16,025 bases of DNA, from NCBI GenBank assembly GCA_028565635.1, contig JAOXYB010025258.1, positions 1 through 16,025 on the forward strand. Direction: 5' to 3'. The DNA comes from Phoronis ovalis. Lineage: Eukaryota; Phoronida; Phoronidae. A program made the position numbers and the translations under genes. Numbering within the stretch: position 1 is the stretch's first letter; each line of letters opens with the position of its first letter. Shown piece after piece: positions 7,468-16,025 of the stretch. The notes beneath the pieces are model-generated. The model was not told where the DNA came from. It saw only the letters and a list, made by a program, of their open reading frames with translations, and ran no database searches.

Positions 7468-7885
7468 ATATTTTCCTAAAAGTATAGCAAACATTCCACT
7501 CTTTATCCGTTATGCATCAAATGAACAGTAAGATCAAGGTAGCTCTATTTAACAACTTCGATATATAGCATGTAACTAGCTCCTACATCAACCAATTTCA
7601 ATAAGTTCGCTACTTATAATTTCCTTTCCCATCAGCTGCTAGATGATTAATTTACAGGGTAAAATCTGTATTCACTATTGCTCGGAAGTTATTGTATGCA
7701 AATTGCTGAGATTGGATGAAATGCAAATTATTTTGATTAGTAGTAATGATGAAATAATGGACCAGAAAACTGCTGTGGGAGAGGATTTTATTTTTATCTG
7801 TATGAAGTGTATGAAATATAAAGTTACAGAAAAGTTAAATTGGTAAATTGTATATTTATTATCAGCAGATAATATCTTTATATAA
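7468..7885. repeat. Upper copy of the ancient tandem duplication
   Basis: Counterpart of 6039-6310, lying directly downstream (minus sense) of the intact peptidase exon. It contains about 150 bases (about 7540-7690) absent from the lower copy. AATAAA on the minus strand at 7860-7855 could serve the peptidase transcript. Open frames here on both strands are treated as chance. Confidence 0.65.
7855..7860 (-). terminator. Possible polyadenylation signal of the peptidase gene
   Basis: Minus-strand AATAAA about 240 bases past the stop codon at 8102-8100. Another lies at 7792-7787. A minus-strand gtaagt at 8028-8023 leaves open a 3' UTR intron. Confidence 0.2.
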
Positions 7886-8099
7886 GCCGTAAAGAAACAA
7901 CCAACACACAATTTTAACATTTATAAACATGGTAATTTGAGCTACAATAATAAAACTCAAAAAGAATATACAACATATTCCGAATTATTAAGACGTGGAA
8001 ACTAATTTTTGAAAGCAAAGCAACTTACCCACTGTTACAAATCATGATATAATTAGACTACAAATAGGCATAGAACATTGTTATTTTCTGATTTATATT

Positions 8100-8826
8100 T
8101 TAGAGTAAAAGGCTACAACCATAACCCAAGTATGGACCAGCACCAGCACGGTGTAGACCAATTACGAAATTATCCTCCGAAATAAGGGCCGACCCAGAAT
8201 CTCCACCTCCGCCAAACGAACGCTCATATACAATTCCATCCTTCCAGTAAGTGTAGGCTGGATTACCTTCACTGTTTTTGTCTTTACTTTCATACCGTGC
8301 TACAAAAGATATAAGTGTGCATGTAGCAGCTTTGTCCACGGCATTGATTCCGACATATTTGAATTGCTGATCTGCCTTCCTAATTTTACGAATATCTGTT
8401 GGTGCTTCGTTCAAGATTCGGATGGTATTAGATACTCTGGCAGGATCGGTTATCTTAGCCCACGCTACATCTTGTGTGTTGAACATGGGGTCACCGCGTG
8501 GGTACATTTCTGGGTGTATTTCTAGGTTTATTCCTTCAAAACAGTCCTCGTAATATCGAACAGGTTTTTGACCAGTAACAGGGAAAAGCCTGTTATTGGG
8601 ACCAAACGCTGGTGAGAAGACATGCGGTCTTATGTTATCGTACCCTGTCAGAACATGGGCATTACTAATCAGTCTGTACTCTCTCTCGTACACAATGTTG
8701 ACTCCCAGTGTACCTGGATTCTCATGATTCCAGTCAGTGAATACTTTGTCGCTCTAATCACCCCCGTCTGTATCACGTCAGTTTCCAACTCAAAAGATAG
8801 AGAACCATCATCAGCCATTACGCTTG
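8100..8826 (-). CDS. Trypsin-like serine peptidase, last coding exon with full catalytic triad (one frameshift)
   Basis: Exon 3 begins after ctattttttcag (AG at 8828-8827) and ends at TAA (8102-8100). It carries the chymotrypsin-fold (clan PA) signature: catalytic His in LISNAHVLT, Asp in NTQDVAWAKI and Ser in GGGGDSGSALI. The spacings are about 62 and 91 residues, followed by the usual substrate-wall strand FVIGLHRAG. The first part (MADDGSLSFELETDVIQTG) completes the N-terminal domain. Reading then has to slip near the AAA at 8747-8745: the peptidase frame has TAG at 8756-8754, while the upstream frame stops at 8669. One missing base there would explain it. The open peptidase part therefore has no ATG start of its own. 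The C-terminus (YLGYGCSLLL) is short for the fold. No signal peptide leads the gene, so a cytosolic enzyme is inferred. Whether it is active depends on the frameshift being real. Confidence 0.85.
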
Positions 8827-8903
8827 CTGAAAAAATAGACGACACTGACAAAAGGGTAACGATTGCGAAGAACTAAAAAATGGAAACAAATAATCTTACA
8901 AAC

Positions 8904-9187
8904 CTGGTAAATCTACACGATGACGCATCAACGAGACTGAAATAGACAATTTCCCAGGAAAATTGCGAAACACACCGCTAGCTGACACCTTATCTTTGGC
9001 ATATATTTTACCTAGTGTTGTTGGAACTGTGCCTGTCGCCTTTGAAAACTTTATTGGGAGACTTCGCGGAAATGTTACATTAGGAATCAAGTTGCCAAAT
9101 AATATTCCGCCAGTTAGCTCTCTTAGTGGCATTTTACTGATCACATGGATAACAAAGGCTGGTCGTTGAGTGGCTCTTCCTTTCACC
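8904..9187 (-). CDS. Second exon of the serine peptidase gene: N-terminal domain
   Basis: An acceptor (gatttcatag, AG at 9189-9188) opens a phase-0 exon reading VKGRATQRPAFVIHVISKMP. It leaves after CCAG in phase 1 at gtttgt (8903), joining the exon 3 acceptor at 8826 across 77 bases in frame. A stronger-looking gtaaga four bases on would put exon 3 out of frame. Joined to exon 1, the segment NVVCIDVGMK|VKG..TQRPAFVIHV.SKMP..EL....LIP resembles, from memory, the N-terminal domain ahead of the peptidase in some trypsin-like proteins (NVVGVGVGYK, then VVVFVRRKLP..ELIP). A run of about 50 residues after LIPN (through GTVPTTLGKIYAKDK) has no counterpart I know. The opposite strand is also open here but lacks splice sense. 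Confidence 0.75.
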
Positions 9188-9505
9188 TATGAAATCAAGA
9201 ATTATGTGTGTAAAGGATGACATTTTAAATTAGAATACTGATACTATCTTTTCAGTTTCAGTGGTAAAACCAGTTTTTCTGTAAGATATTCAATTATATT
9301 TTCAATTAACCAAAACTATTTTTGATCTTCAGTGTATGCTTGTGCCTATTAACTTAAGAGAGCGTTTTTCATAACTGGTGCTTCTCCCCACAGTGGCTTA
9401 TCTGTTGCAAAAACTGACCTCGTAATTTTTAGGAACTGATTGAATATATAATATATCCCAACTATGAGACTGGGATTAAAAGTTTACCTGAGTACTTATG
9501 GCCGA

Positions 9506-9532
9506 ACGGGGGTGGTTAAAAGTTACCCCCGT
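9506..9532. repeat. Short GC-rich perfect hairpin
   Basis: Arms acgggggt (9506-9513) and acccccgt (9525-9532) are exact complements around an 11-base AT-rich loop. They stand out in AT-rich intron sequence. Role unknown. Confidence 0.8.
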
Positions 9533-10163
9533 GGGATGAATATTTATGTTAAAAATTCAGGATTTTGAGAACTCAAGTAAAGATTTGTTTTTCAAAGTAA
9601 ACATATCTGTTACACACTAAAAGTGGTTACTTTCCTTTGCGCTAAGACTGTCTACCAGAACGCATTATCAGCTCTATCCTACTCCAACCGGTATTGCCGG
9701 TATACTACCGCAAACATATACCAAATTTGCATTGAAGAAACATAGACATGCGCATTAATTCTTATTACAAGTGTGAGACCTAAAATTTAATGTAAAATTA
9801 GTATTTTAAGTAGCAGTCCGGGAAACAACCAAAATATCACTATACATGCTATGTCACAGATTTTTTTTCAAATTTTGCATACATGTATGACCTATCATAG
9901 TACTTAACATAACATATTTTTTTCGGGCCTCATCAATCTATTTTAGGAGAATATCCACTTTTTCTGTTTTTCCTTTTCTTTCCATTTTTTTAATAAAAAG
10001 AGGGTTTATTTTAAAAATTCATATCTTGTTATGGAGATAATGCACCATCATAAAAGCTTGTAATCCATTACATCGCATGTAGAGCTTTCAGAAAAAAATG
10101 AAAATTATCATTTGCAAATACAACAGCTCCTGGGTGAAGGCGCCATTCAAAGTAATTTTAGGC

Positions 10164-10361
10164 ATACAGGTAAAAATAGCCATTTTTACCGACGTGTGCA
10201 CGCCAGTTCATGGGGCTGGGGAATTTCATTCACTGTTTATATGATTCACCTATCATAGATCTACAAGCCAGATTAATAAAAAGAATTTTAAAATAATGTA
10301 TCAGGTTTTTATACAGTAAGTACTTCATTGATTATACCCTATATAACAGTATTTTAGCATT
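10164..10361. repeat. Copy 1 of a ~200-bp dispersed repeat with internal hairpin
   Basis: Matches 10628-10817 along its length, with shared blocks ggtaaaaatagcc, cgccagttca.ggggctggg, cctatcatagatct and ttcattgattataccctat. A 22-base hairpin (10169-10190, arms ggtaaaaat/atttttacc) opens it. attttaggcata(c/t)agg occurs at both ends (10155-10170 and 10359-10374), which suggests tandem duplication of a roughly 204-bp unit. Confidence 0.9.
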
Positions 10362-10627
10362 TTAGGCATATAGGTTGAAGAGATATGTAGTTAAGACTTT
10401 ATTTCTCTAAGTTCTTAAGAACAAATATGGGTATATCTAAGTAGGCAGCGAGAAAACACGTCTTTCACATTTCAAAGTATTGACAGGAAGGCCTGCAAAC
10501 GCATTCTGGGATCGCAAACTGCGCCCCGAGTGGTCAAAATACAAAACTAATGCTGGAACACAAAATGACACACATGACGCGCCATCTATTGAGAACTAAA
10601 GACATAAACCAAAGCAATATATGACCT

Positions 10628-10817
10628 TACATAGGTAAAAATAGCCTTTTTTACCGATGTGTATACGCCAGTTCACGGGGCTGGGACTTTCATTAAATGA
10701 CTTATATGAATCGCCTATCATAGATCTGTAAGCCACATTAATAAAATATTTAATAACTCAACAGGTTTTTATACAGTACTTCATTGATTATACCCTATAT
10801 AACAGTGTTTCGTCATT
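10628..10817. repeat. Copy 2 of the ~200-bp dispersed repeat
   Basis: Same order of blocks as copy 1 with substitutions and small gaps. The opening hairpin is kept at 10634-10655 (ggtaaaaa/ttttttacc), although the bases in its centre differ. The intervening 266 bases are not obviously repeated. Confidence 0.9.
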
Positions 10818-12045
10818 CCACCACTAGGGACAGCACTTAAATTAGAGTGCTGGGAATTTTGTGAATATTTTGTGTAAGCATGAAGTGCAGCTGCTTATTA
10901 ACTGACGTGACAAGAAAAAGGAAATTGCCCGGCTTGCTCACGTGCACATCATGATGATTAATATGGATGTATGGAAGTAAAATCTTCCAAGCAACATTTC
11001 TTAACAATTCGAAGATAATTAAGAAAGATACTTATCCATCATTTTATATTTATAAGCGGAATTTGCTTGATTTGCATTAATTATGTATTGCTGTAATAAA
11101 CATTAGCTTAATAAAATATATTTTTGAAATCCAAAACTATAGCATGGATTCTAACAACAATTTATTCTAAAGTTGGTGCACATATACACTAGCTAGCTAC
11201 ATTTTGGTTTACAGGTGCATTTCATAATATGAATACCTGTTTAGATAAATGTAGGAAACTATGTTGATCTTTGTTATGATTTAAATGCAAACAGATAACA
11301 GACAATAACCGCACTATGCTTCCAGATATGAATCATAAGCTATTATTATCGATCGAGGTATTTTGTAATTAAAATAGCAATCATGTTACTCAAGCATTTG
11401 TGAAAGAGGACAATTAACTTTAAAACATTGATCATACTGTAAAACTTATGTGGCTGGGATCATATGCAAGCTTAGACATAAATCCTACAAAATATATATA
11501 TTTTTGAAACATGTCGAGATCTGTTGATGCATAATATGTGAGATAAAGTCCCACAATATAAGATAATGTATCACAATGGACAAGCCTTCAAGCAGTATGT
11601 TCGTTGCCAAAGAAAACAAGTATTCTTTGTAAAAGCAATGGCCTGAAACGTTTCTGATTAAAACTGTTTGACAATAACAGAAACTTATTTAATTTAGTTT
11701 AGAAAGCTGACTGTTTTTCTTGCTGAAAAATGTGCTCCCAATGAAAGTTTGCTTTGTTTGAAAAATATGGCTTCAGACATACTTCAGTAACTTAAATTAA
11801 GTTTTAATTTTTTAAAAAGTGGACCAGGACCCTGCTCTAATTTTTATGTTGCCAGAAATGAGTATCACAGGAATATTATGTGCTGGATTTTTAATTATAT
11901 CTAACAAGTATAGTGCACAGCAACTGATGCAGGACTTAATAAATATTGTCTTCTATTTCTAACCTATTTTAATACCCATGTTAGCTTTTATCCTAGACAC
12001 TATCAATTAAGCAAATTAAAGGTAAAAAGAAAATATTCTTCTTAC

Positions 12046-12180
12046 TGTTTTCATTCCGACATCTATACACACAACGTTTGCCAAACAAAGAATGCGGCAA
12101 TGCTGGTTTAAAATTTCTCGAGCGTCATCCTCATGGAAACCACCATGGAGTACGGAACTGCTGAAACTGCTCTCTGCCAT
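12046..12180 (-). CDS. First coding exon of the serine peptidase gene
   Basis: ATG at 12180-12178 opens 45 codons ending in phase 0 at a strong gtaaga donor (12045-12040). It begins MAESSFSSSVLHGGFHEDD and ends with CRILCLANVVCIDVGMKT, which continues smoothly into exon 2. The Ser-rich polar start has no hydrophobic signal peptide. TAG lies in frame 9 bases upstream, so this ATG is the only start unless an upstream exon joins. A TATA-like box, a GC box and an E-box lie 85-120 bases upstream, supporting a true 5' end. The exon of the right-hand gene (15367-15568) leaves in phase 2 and cannot join this acceptor region in frame. Confidence 0.65.
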
Positions 12181-12235
12181 TCTTATCTGCTACGTGAAAA
12201 ACGTTTTAGTTTGGATCTGCTAATCCTTCTGTCCC

Positions 12236-12300
12236 ACGTAAAAAATACACACTGTCTTTCAGCTTTATAATGCTAACCCCGCCTATTCCAAGTCACGTGT
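12236..12300 (-). promoter_or_regulatory. Core promoter of the serine peptidase gene
   Basis: In minus-strand order come the palindromic E-box CACGTG (12299-12294, inside ACACGTGAC), a GC box GGCGGGG (12283-12277) and a TATA-like TTATAAA (12270-12264). These sit 84 to 120 bases before the ATG at 12180. Order and spacing suit a start site around 12235-12240. E-box binding proteins of the MYC/USF/TFE class are candidates by motif only. Confidence 0.5.
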
Positions 12301-14150
12301 TGTAACGAAAATATTTTGTCAGAAATATGTACGGTTGTATATAATGTTAACAAAAGCAACTCAATCATTTATGCAGAACACACATTGCAACGTTATTTAA
12401 ATTTTATGATATGAACATATATATAACAGAGTTTTTAAACTTGTAAATTTTAGGAATGAACGAAGTTTGTATATTTAATTTATATCATTTCTTTGAATGA
12501 GGTTATATATAACATAATAATATCAAAATTAACATGTAAATATTTGAATACTGTTCTAACAAAGAAATGAAATTATGTGCTCAAAGTAAAGAAATGGTTA
12601 TGTCAAGAACTCGAGCTGTCAATCCTGTAAATGTTATTCAATATTTCTTTCTCTTAAACCTATACTAGGCCAGCGCATTTTGCAAATATAATATACAATA
12701 AAAGGTTAATTTAAGGTAGTACACTACAGTAGAAAATCCCATCAAACGTAATGTTAAATGAATTATTTGAAATATTTCTCTCTCGATCCACTTGCATCTC
12801 CACCCCACATAGTCTTTTCTTAGGAACTATCCGAGACATTACAGCTCAAGCTTACTGTGTAGTGCTACGTTAAGCGAAGAAAATTGTGTAATCAAAATAA
12901 GGAATTCAATTTTCCAAGAAATTGTTTTGTCAATTGGTGCCTACTTGTGATAATATAAGTACAATCTAAATAACATGAACACAAAAATATTCAATATTAT
13001 GTCTGAACACTATATGGTACATTGAGTTACTTAGCATCGTAATGTCCAATTTGCGGCGGATCGCAGTAAAGTGATAACAACCAGTCACTAAAAATACAAA
13101 CGGAGTGGTACAACCTGTATGAGTACTTTTTATGGTCTAAGTATATAAGTATCGGATATAGGAAAACAATGTAAGCAGCCAAATTGAACACACCATCGAC
13201 ACGACGATAACTGAAAAATTGTAAAGAAAGGTAACTGTAAAGAAATTAACATTCTAAAGAGCAAAAATTAGGTAACAAATCGTTTGCGTCTATACACAAA
13301 AGTAAGTATACATGAAAGTCACTGGTTAGTATATTCTATCACTTATTCATTAAAGTCACGGTATTTTTTGACTGGATATAATTGAATCATATTTGAAACT
13401 GAGTAAGCAGTGCAAATACAACTTAAATAAGTAACGTGAGTGACAAAGGTTACTGCTGAAATACATTTGGCCCACCCACGGCTTCTTACAAATGTGTTTT
13501 TCTAAATCAATCTAGAGATAACTTTCTTCTTAACCTATTTTATGACAGAAATAATGTAATGCAAATACCTTTGTTGTGAACAATTATTACAAAATTTATG
13601 ATCAACAATGTTTCTATAACTTTCTAGGATTTCACATTCATCCACCCCAGGCTAAATATATATATGTCCCTCAGGGCCGCCTTTTAACAAAGAAGCTTTT
13701 ATTGTGCTGTTAAATTTATTCCCGAGGCAGGTATAAGATAAAAGTTTAAAGGTTTAGAAAGCAAAGCATGTCTGTCATATTTGTGAAAAGGAATTTCATT
13801 AAAACTAAGTTTACCGGAAGTAATATAAATAATAAAAATTTGACTCTTTTTTCGGTCATGTTAATTAATGATCGTTTTTTGTCCTTAAAAGATTACACAA
13901 GTGTAAAGTTTAAAATAATTTGGAGCTAAATAAAACGGAAATATAGGATATTGTGTTAATCACGGTTTTGAGAACTGCTTTTATATCATTATCTCTACCA
14001 TATCTCTGGTTTTATAACATCTTCGACGTGTGTTAGCGATACACTATTGCATGTACATTACATTTAGAACATAGCTTACTGTTAGTGAAATCTAAAGTAT
14101 ATGCCGAGGTATCTAGCAGTAAAAAAATAATAATGAATATTTTTTTATGG
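12301..14150. other. Intergenic or intronic, no confident gene
   Basis: AT-rich sequence between the peptidase promoter and the right-hand gene. Two minus-strand AATAAA motifs (13703-13698 and 13720-13715) lie in a slightly more GC-rich patch and might mark the 3' end of the right-hand gene, but no matching last exon was found. Confidence 0.4.
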
Positions 14151-14162
14151 CGCCGTGTAAAG

Positions 14163-14300
14163 TCACAATTGATGTAATCGTAGTGCTGGCGCAAAGGTTG
14201 GAAACATGGCAAAAACCTTAAATTTACGATTTTTCCTTTTTTCCTCCGTTAGTTTGGCGTTGGTTTTTGCTTTGGTAGTTTTTGTTTGAAAGGAAATCAT
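14163..14300 (-). other. Small ORF of 45 codons, possible mobile-element remnant
   Basis: ATG at 14300 to TGA at 14163 encodes a basic N-terminal half (TKTTKAKTNAKLTEEKRKNR) and a hydrophobic end (FAMFPTFAPALRLHQL). Flanking sequence (ggcgccgtg near 14150) is richer in GC than its surroundings. A short conserved repeat or transposon fragment seems as likely as a gene. No splice context was established. Confidence 0.2.
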
Positions 14301-14320
14301 TGTGCAACAGATTGAAACTA

Positions 14321-15040
14321 ATATTAACATTTTACAGTAAAATAAAGCAAAATTTGATTGAATTATTTGAGGTAGGACAAAGCTATGAATTTTGTCAGTT
14401 GTGAGATGGCATTTTCCAGTAAATAGTCTGCAAAGTGATATTCCCGTCGGTGATCATGCCACCCGGTCATACGTGCACGAAAAATTAACTGGAATAGCCG
14501 GCTGCTAAGTTTATTTGATTCTCAGAATATTAGTAGTTATTCTGTTCTTTTATTTTACATGTGTGACAGAAAAAGCATGGATATTTTAGACTTGTTTCGA
14601 TAAACAAAAATAAACCATATCGTCACATTATGCTTCCTATCACTTGCATTTATTTGGTGAAAATTTAAATCAGTTTGTTTTCACAACGAAGTTGTCCTTG
14701 AATCTCCTACATTAACGAACCCAGATAGATCTTGTATTAGCATCTGCCCTGCAAAACAAATTTTGAGACTGTTTTTACAGATTATCTTTAACTCATGTTA
14801 TAATATTGACAGTGCTCTGCAAAAAAAAAATGTTTATAAAACATCGACGCTACGTTTCTGTTTCGAAATTGCAATTAACTTACTAGTTAGATGCATCTGT
14901 AATATTTCTTAAATATGACAAAATATCACTACTTTATCAGGACAGTAATTGCTATTATAACTTATTACATGTATTTGTACAGCCACAATTTATCATTTGC
15001 ATGCACTTGGTGGAGCCGCCAGTCTCAGACCTAAACGATC
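14321..15040. other. Non-coding, nothing recognised
   Basis: AT-rich sequence, presumably intron or flank of the right-hand minus-strand gene. No exon signals that match its required phase were found. Confidence 0.4.
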
Positions 15041-15050
15041 TCAGCATGTC

Positions 15051-15113
15051 GCATTCTGTGAATGAACAATAACGTAGTTCTGCGTACGCTCACGCGATTC
15101 ATTCACAAAACGC
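15051..15113. repeat. CpG-rich imperfect foldback
   Basis: gcattctgtgaatgaa (15051-15066) pairs with ttcattcacaaaacgc (15098-15113) at 14 of 16 positions. The 31-base loop carries the palindrome gcgtacgc (15082-15089). The patch 15008-15130 is unusually GC- and CpG-rich for this window. It may be a small mobile element or a regulatory patch in the intron of the right-hand gene. Confidence 0.65.
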
Positions 15114-15366
15114 ATCTTTCGCATGGTGACCCAAAATTCTCATATTTTTTTATCTAAGAAATACCTTCTTTTTGTGAGCATAGCAATACCTAAATAATTA
15201 CTTATTAATATTTTTTTATTTTGTTAAATTTTAACCGGTTAAAGCTTTTCTAAAGTCAGATTAAAAAAAAAAGTTTTATATATGACTAAAGGATCACGGT
15301 ATTGAAAGGGACTGACTGTAGCGCTCCTAAATAAGCGCCTGCATATAGTCTATTGCTGATACTCAC

Positions 15367-15568
15367 CATCTAGACGTCACCCTGTTATAATTTGGTGAAG
15401 TAGTGTAATCATTGCAGGCGGTGTGAATGAATTCTCCTGTGTGTGACAGGTCTCCCCCCATTCTGAGTGTCATATATTCTCCTACATTTCTTATGCTCCT
15501 ACAGCCATAGAACATTTGAGTCCAGTTTCCATTAGTTGCTAGATATCCTCCCACATACATATAGTCGC
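15367..15568 (-). CDS. Internal exon of an unrecognised, probably secreted protein
   Basis: An acceptor (tttttatag, AG at 15570-15569) and a strong donor (gtgagt at 15366-15361) bound a 202-base exon. It enters with 2 bases, completing the single G left by the upstream exon to Gly, and leaves in phase 2. It encodes DYMYVGGYLATNGNWTQMFY, then an Arg/Met-rich segment with MTLRMGGDLSHTGEF and HTACNDYTTSPNYN. One N-glycosylation sequon (NWT) and two Cys suggest an extracytoplasmic domain. No family recognised. The next exon was not found. Confidence 0.7.
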
Positions 15569-15817
15569 CTATAAAAATATGTTTCCGATATAATTATATC
15601 TACTTAATAATGGTCAATTATTTTTACATGTACAATAGCCACAACTTCTTTTTGTACAATCTATAGCTATAGTGCATACGACTAAATAAAACACATTAAA
15701 TCACTTCACAATGATTTATGGTAAATTATAACCAATTTTTATTGTAAAATTTTGATAGATATATGCAAATTAGTTAATCTTTTTTTGCTATCTTGTGCGT
15801 TGTGTTTTGGCTCATAC

Positions 15818-16025
15818 CTAAGTAATTTTGCGACCAGTTTTGACCTGTTGGTGTCTTACAATTTAAAAGATTAGTCAGTCCTAATTGTACATCTCCATAT
15901 CTGACAGAGAAAGAAACGTTCTGCAACAACCAGGACTGAGGTACATTCAGGGTCTTTATTTCAGAGCTAACTCCAAGTTCTTGAGCATACAAGATTTCCA
16001 TACAATCAGCCATTTCTTTTGACCA
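15818..16025 (-). CDS. Exon of the same unrecognised protein, running off the window edge
   Basis: Open from the window end to a donor (gtatga from 15817), leaving one base (phase 1) that joins exon 15568-15367 across 249 bases in frame. It reads WSKEMADCMEILYAQELGVS, then a beta-rich segment (SWLLQNVSFSVRYGDVQLGL) and NCKTPTGQNWSQNYL. Two sequons (NVS, NWS) and two Cys agree with a secreted or extracellular region. Its acceptor and the true N-terminus lie outside the window. Confidence 0.7.

Larger units (their letters stand above)
9188..12045 (-). other. Large intron 1 of the serine peptidase gene
   Basis: Runs from the gtaaga donor at 12045 to the ttcatag acceptor at 9188 and keeps phase 0. 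It contains a GC-rich hairpin (9506-9532), a duplicated 200-bp element (10164-10361 and 10628-10817) and a reverse-strand CTCF-like motif near 10580-10594. I see no exon in it on either strand. Confidence 0.6.

Noticed and set aside
7643-7920. Overlapping open frames on both strands
   Set aside because: They lie in the decayed duplication copy downstream of the peptidase; composition is AT-driven and no splice structure fits.
8829-8872. Apparent signal peptide (FFAIVTLLSVSSIFSA) just before exon 3
   Set aside because: The hydrophobic residues come from the pyrimidine-rich tail of the 77-base intron; TAG is directly upstream and there is no ATG.
8622-8876. Plus-strand open frame of 84 codons
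   Set aside because: Antisense shadow of peptidase exon 3.
8963-9169. Plus-strand open frame of 68 codons
   Set aside because: It is antisense to peptidase exon 2, which has matching splice sites and phase on the minus strand.
1-16025. tRNA, rRNA and reverse-transcriptase or transposase genes
   Set aside because: No cloverleaf with A and B boxes, no rRNA-like block and no polymerase or transposase motif was seen on either strand.

Overview
The window looks like non-coding-dominated DNA from an animal nuclear genome. It is AT-rich, and its coding segments are short, flanked by GT...AG splice signals and separated by introns from 61 bases to nearly 3 kb. There are no operons or Shine-Dalgarno sites, while satellite DNA, foldbacks and decayed duplications are frequent. 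A marine invertebrate, perhaps a bivalve mollusc, is my best guess. That is an impression from repeat and gene style, not a demonstrated identity.

Layout. At 1-2000 there is a low-confidence plus-strand exon, then the end of an unrecognised minus-strand gene (exon 1717-1928, possible last exon 1381-1502, AATAAA at 1179-1184). At 2105-3072 lies an array of 26 monomers of 37 bp with a 15-monomer higher-order period, followed to about 4000 by a ladder of decayed relatives. At 4480-5160 a small promoter-like island precedes two plus-strand exons that splice in frame across a 61-base intron. At 5814-5993 is a CpG-rich foldback that is open on the plus strand. From 6040 to 8826 there are two copies of an ancient tandem duplication: the lower one is a wreck with an exon fragment, and the upper one carries the last exon of a trypsin-like peptidase gene.

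The best supported gene is the minus-strand serine peptidase: exon 1 (12180-12046), a 2.86-kb intron, exon 2 (9187-8904), a 77-base intron and exon 3 (8826-8100). Exons 1 and 2 encode an N-terminal domain ahead of the peptidase, and exon 3 carries the full His-Asp-Ser triad. One apparent frameshift near 8745 interrupts the prodomain-to-peptidase junction. A promoter with an E-box, a GC box and a TATA-like element sits just upstream of exon 1. The large intron holds a duplicated 200-bp element with a conserved hairpin.

At the right edge, two minus-strand exons (16025-15818 and 15568-15367) splice in phase and encode part of an unrecognised protein with several N-glycosylation sequons. It is a separate gene, because its phase cannot join exon 1 of the peptidase. 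Products and coordinates of spliced genes are read by eye from splice signals and phase, without transcript evidence.
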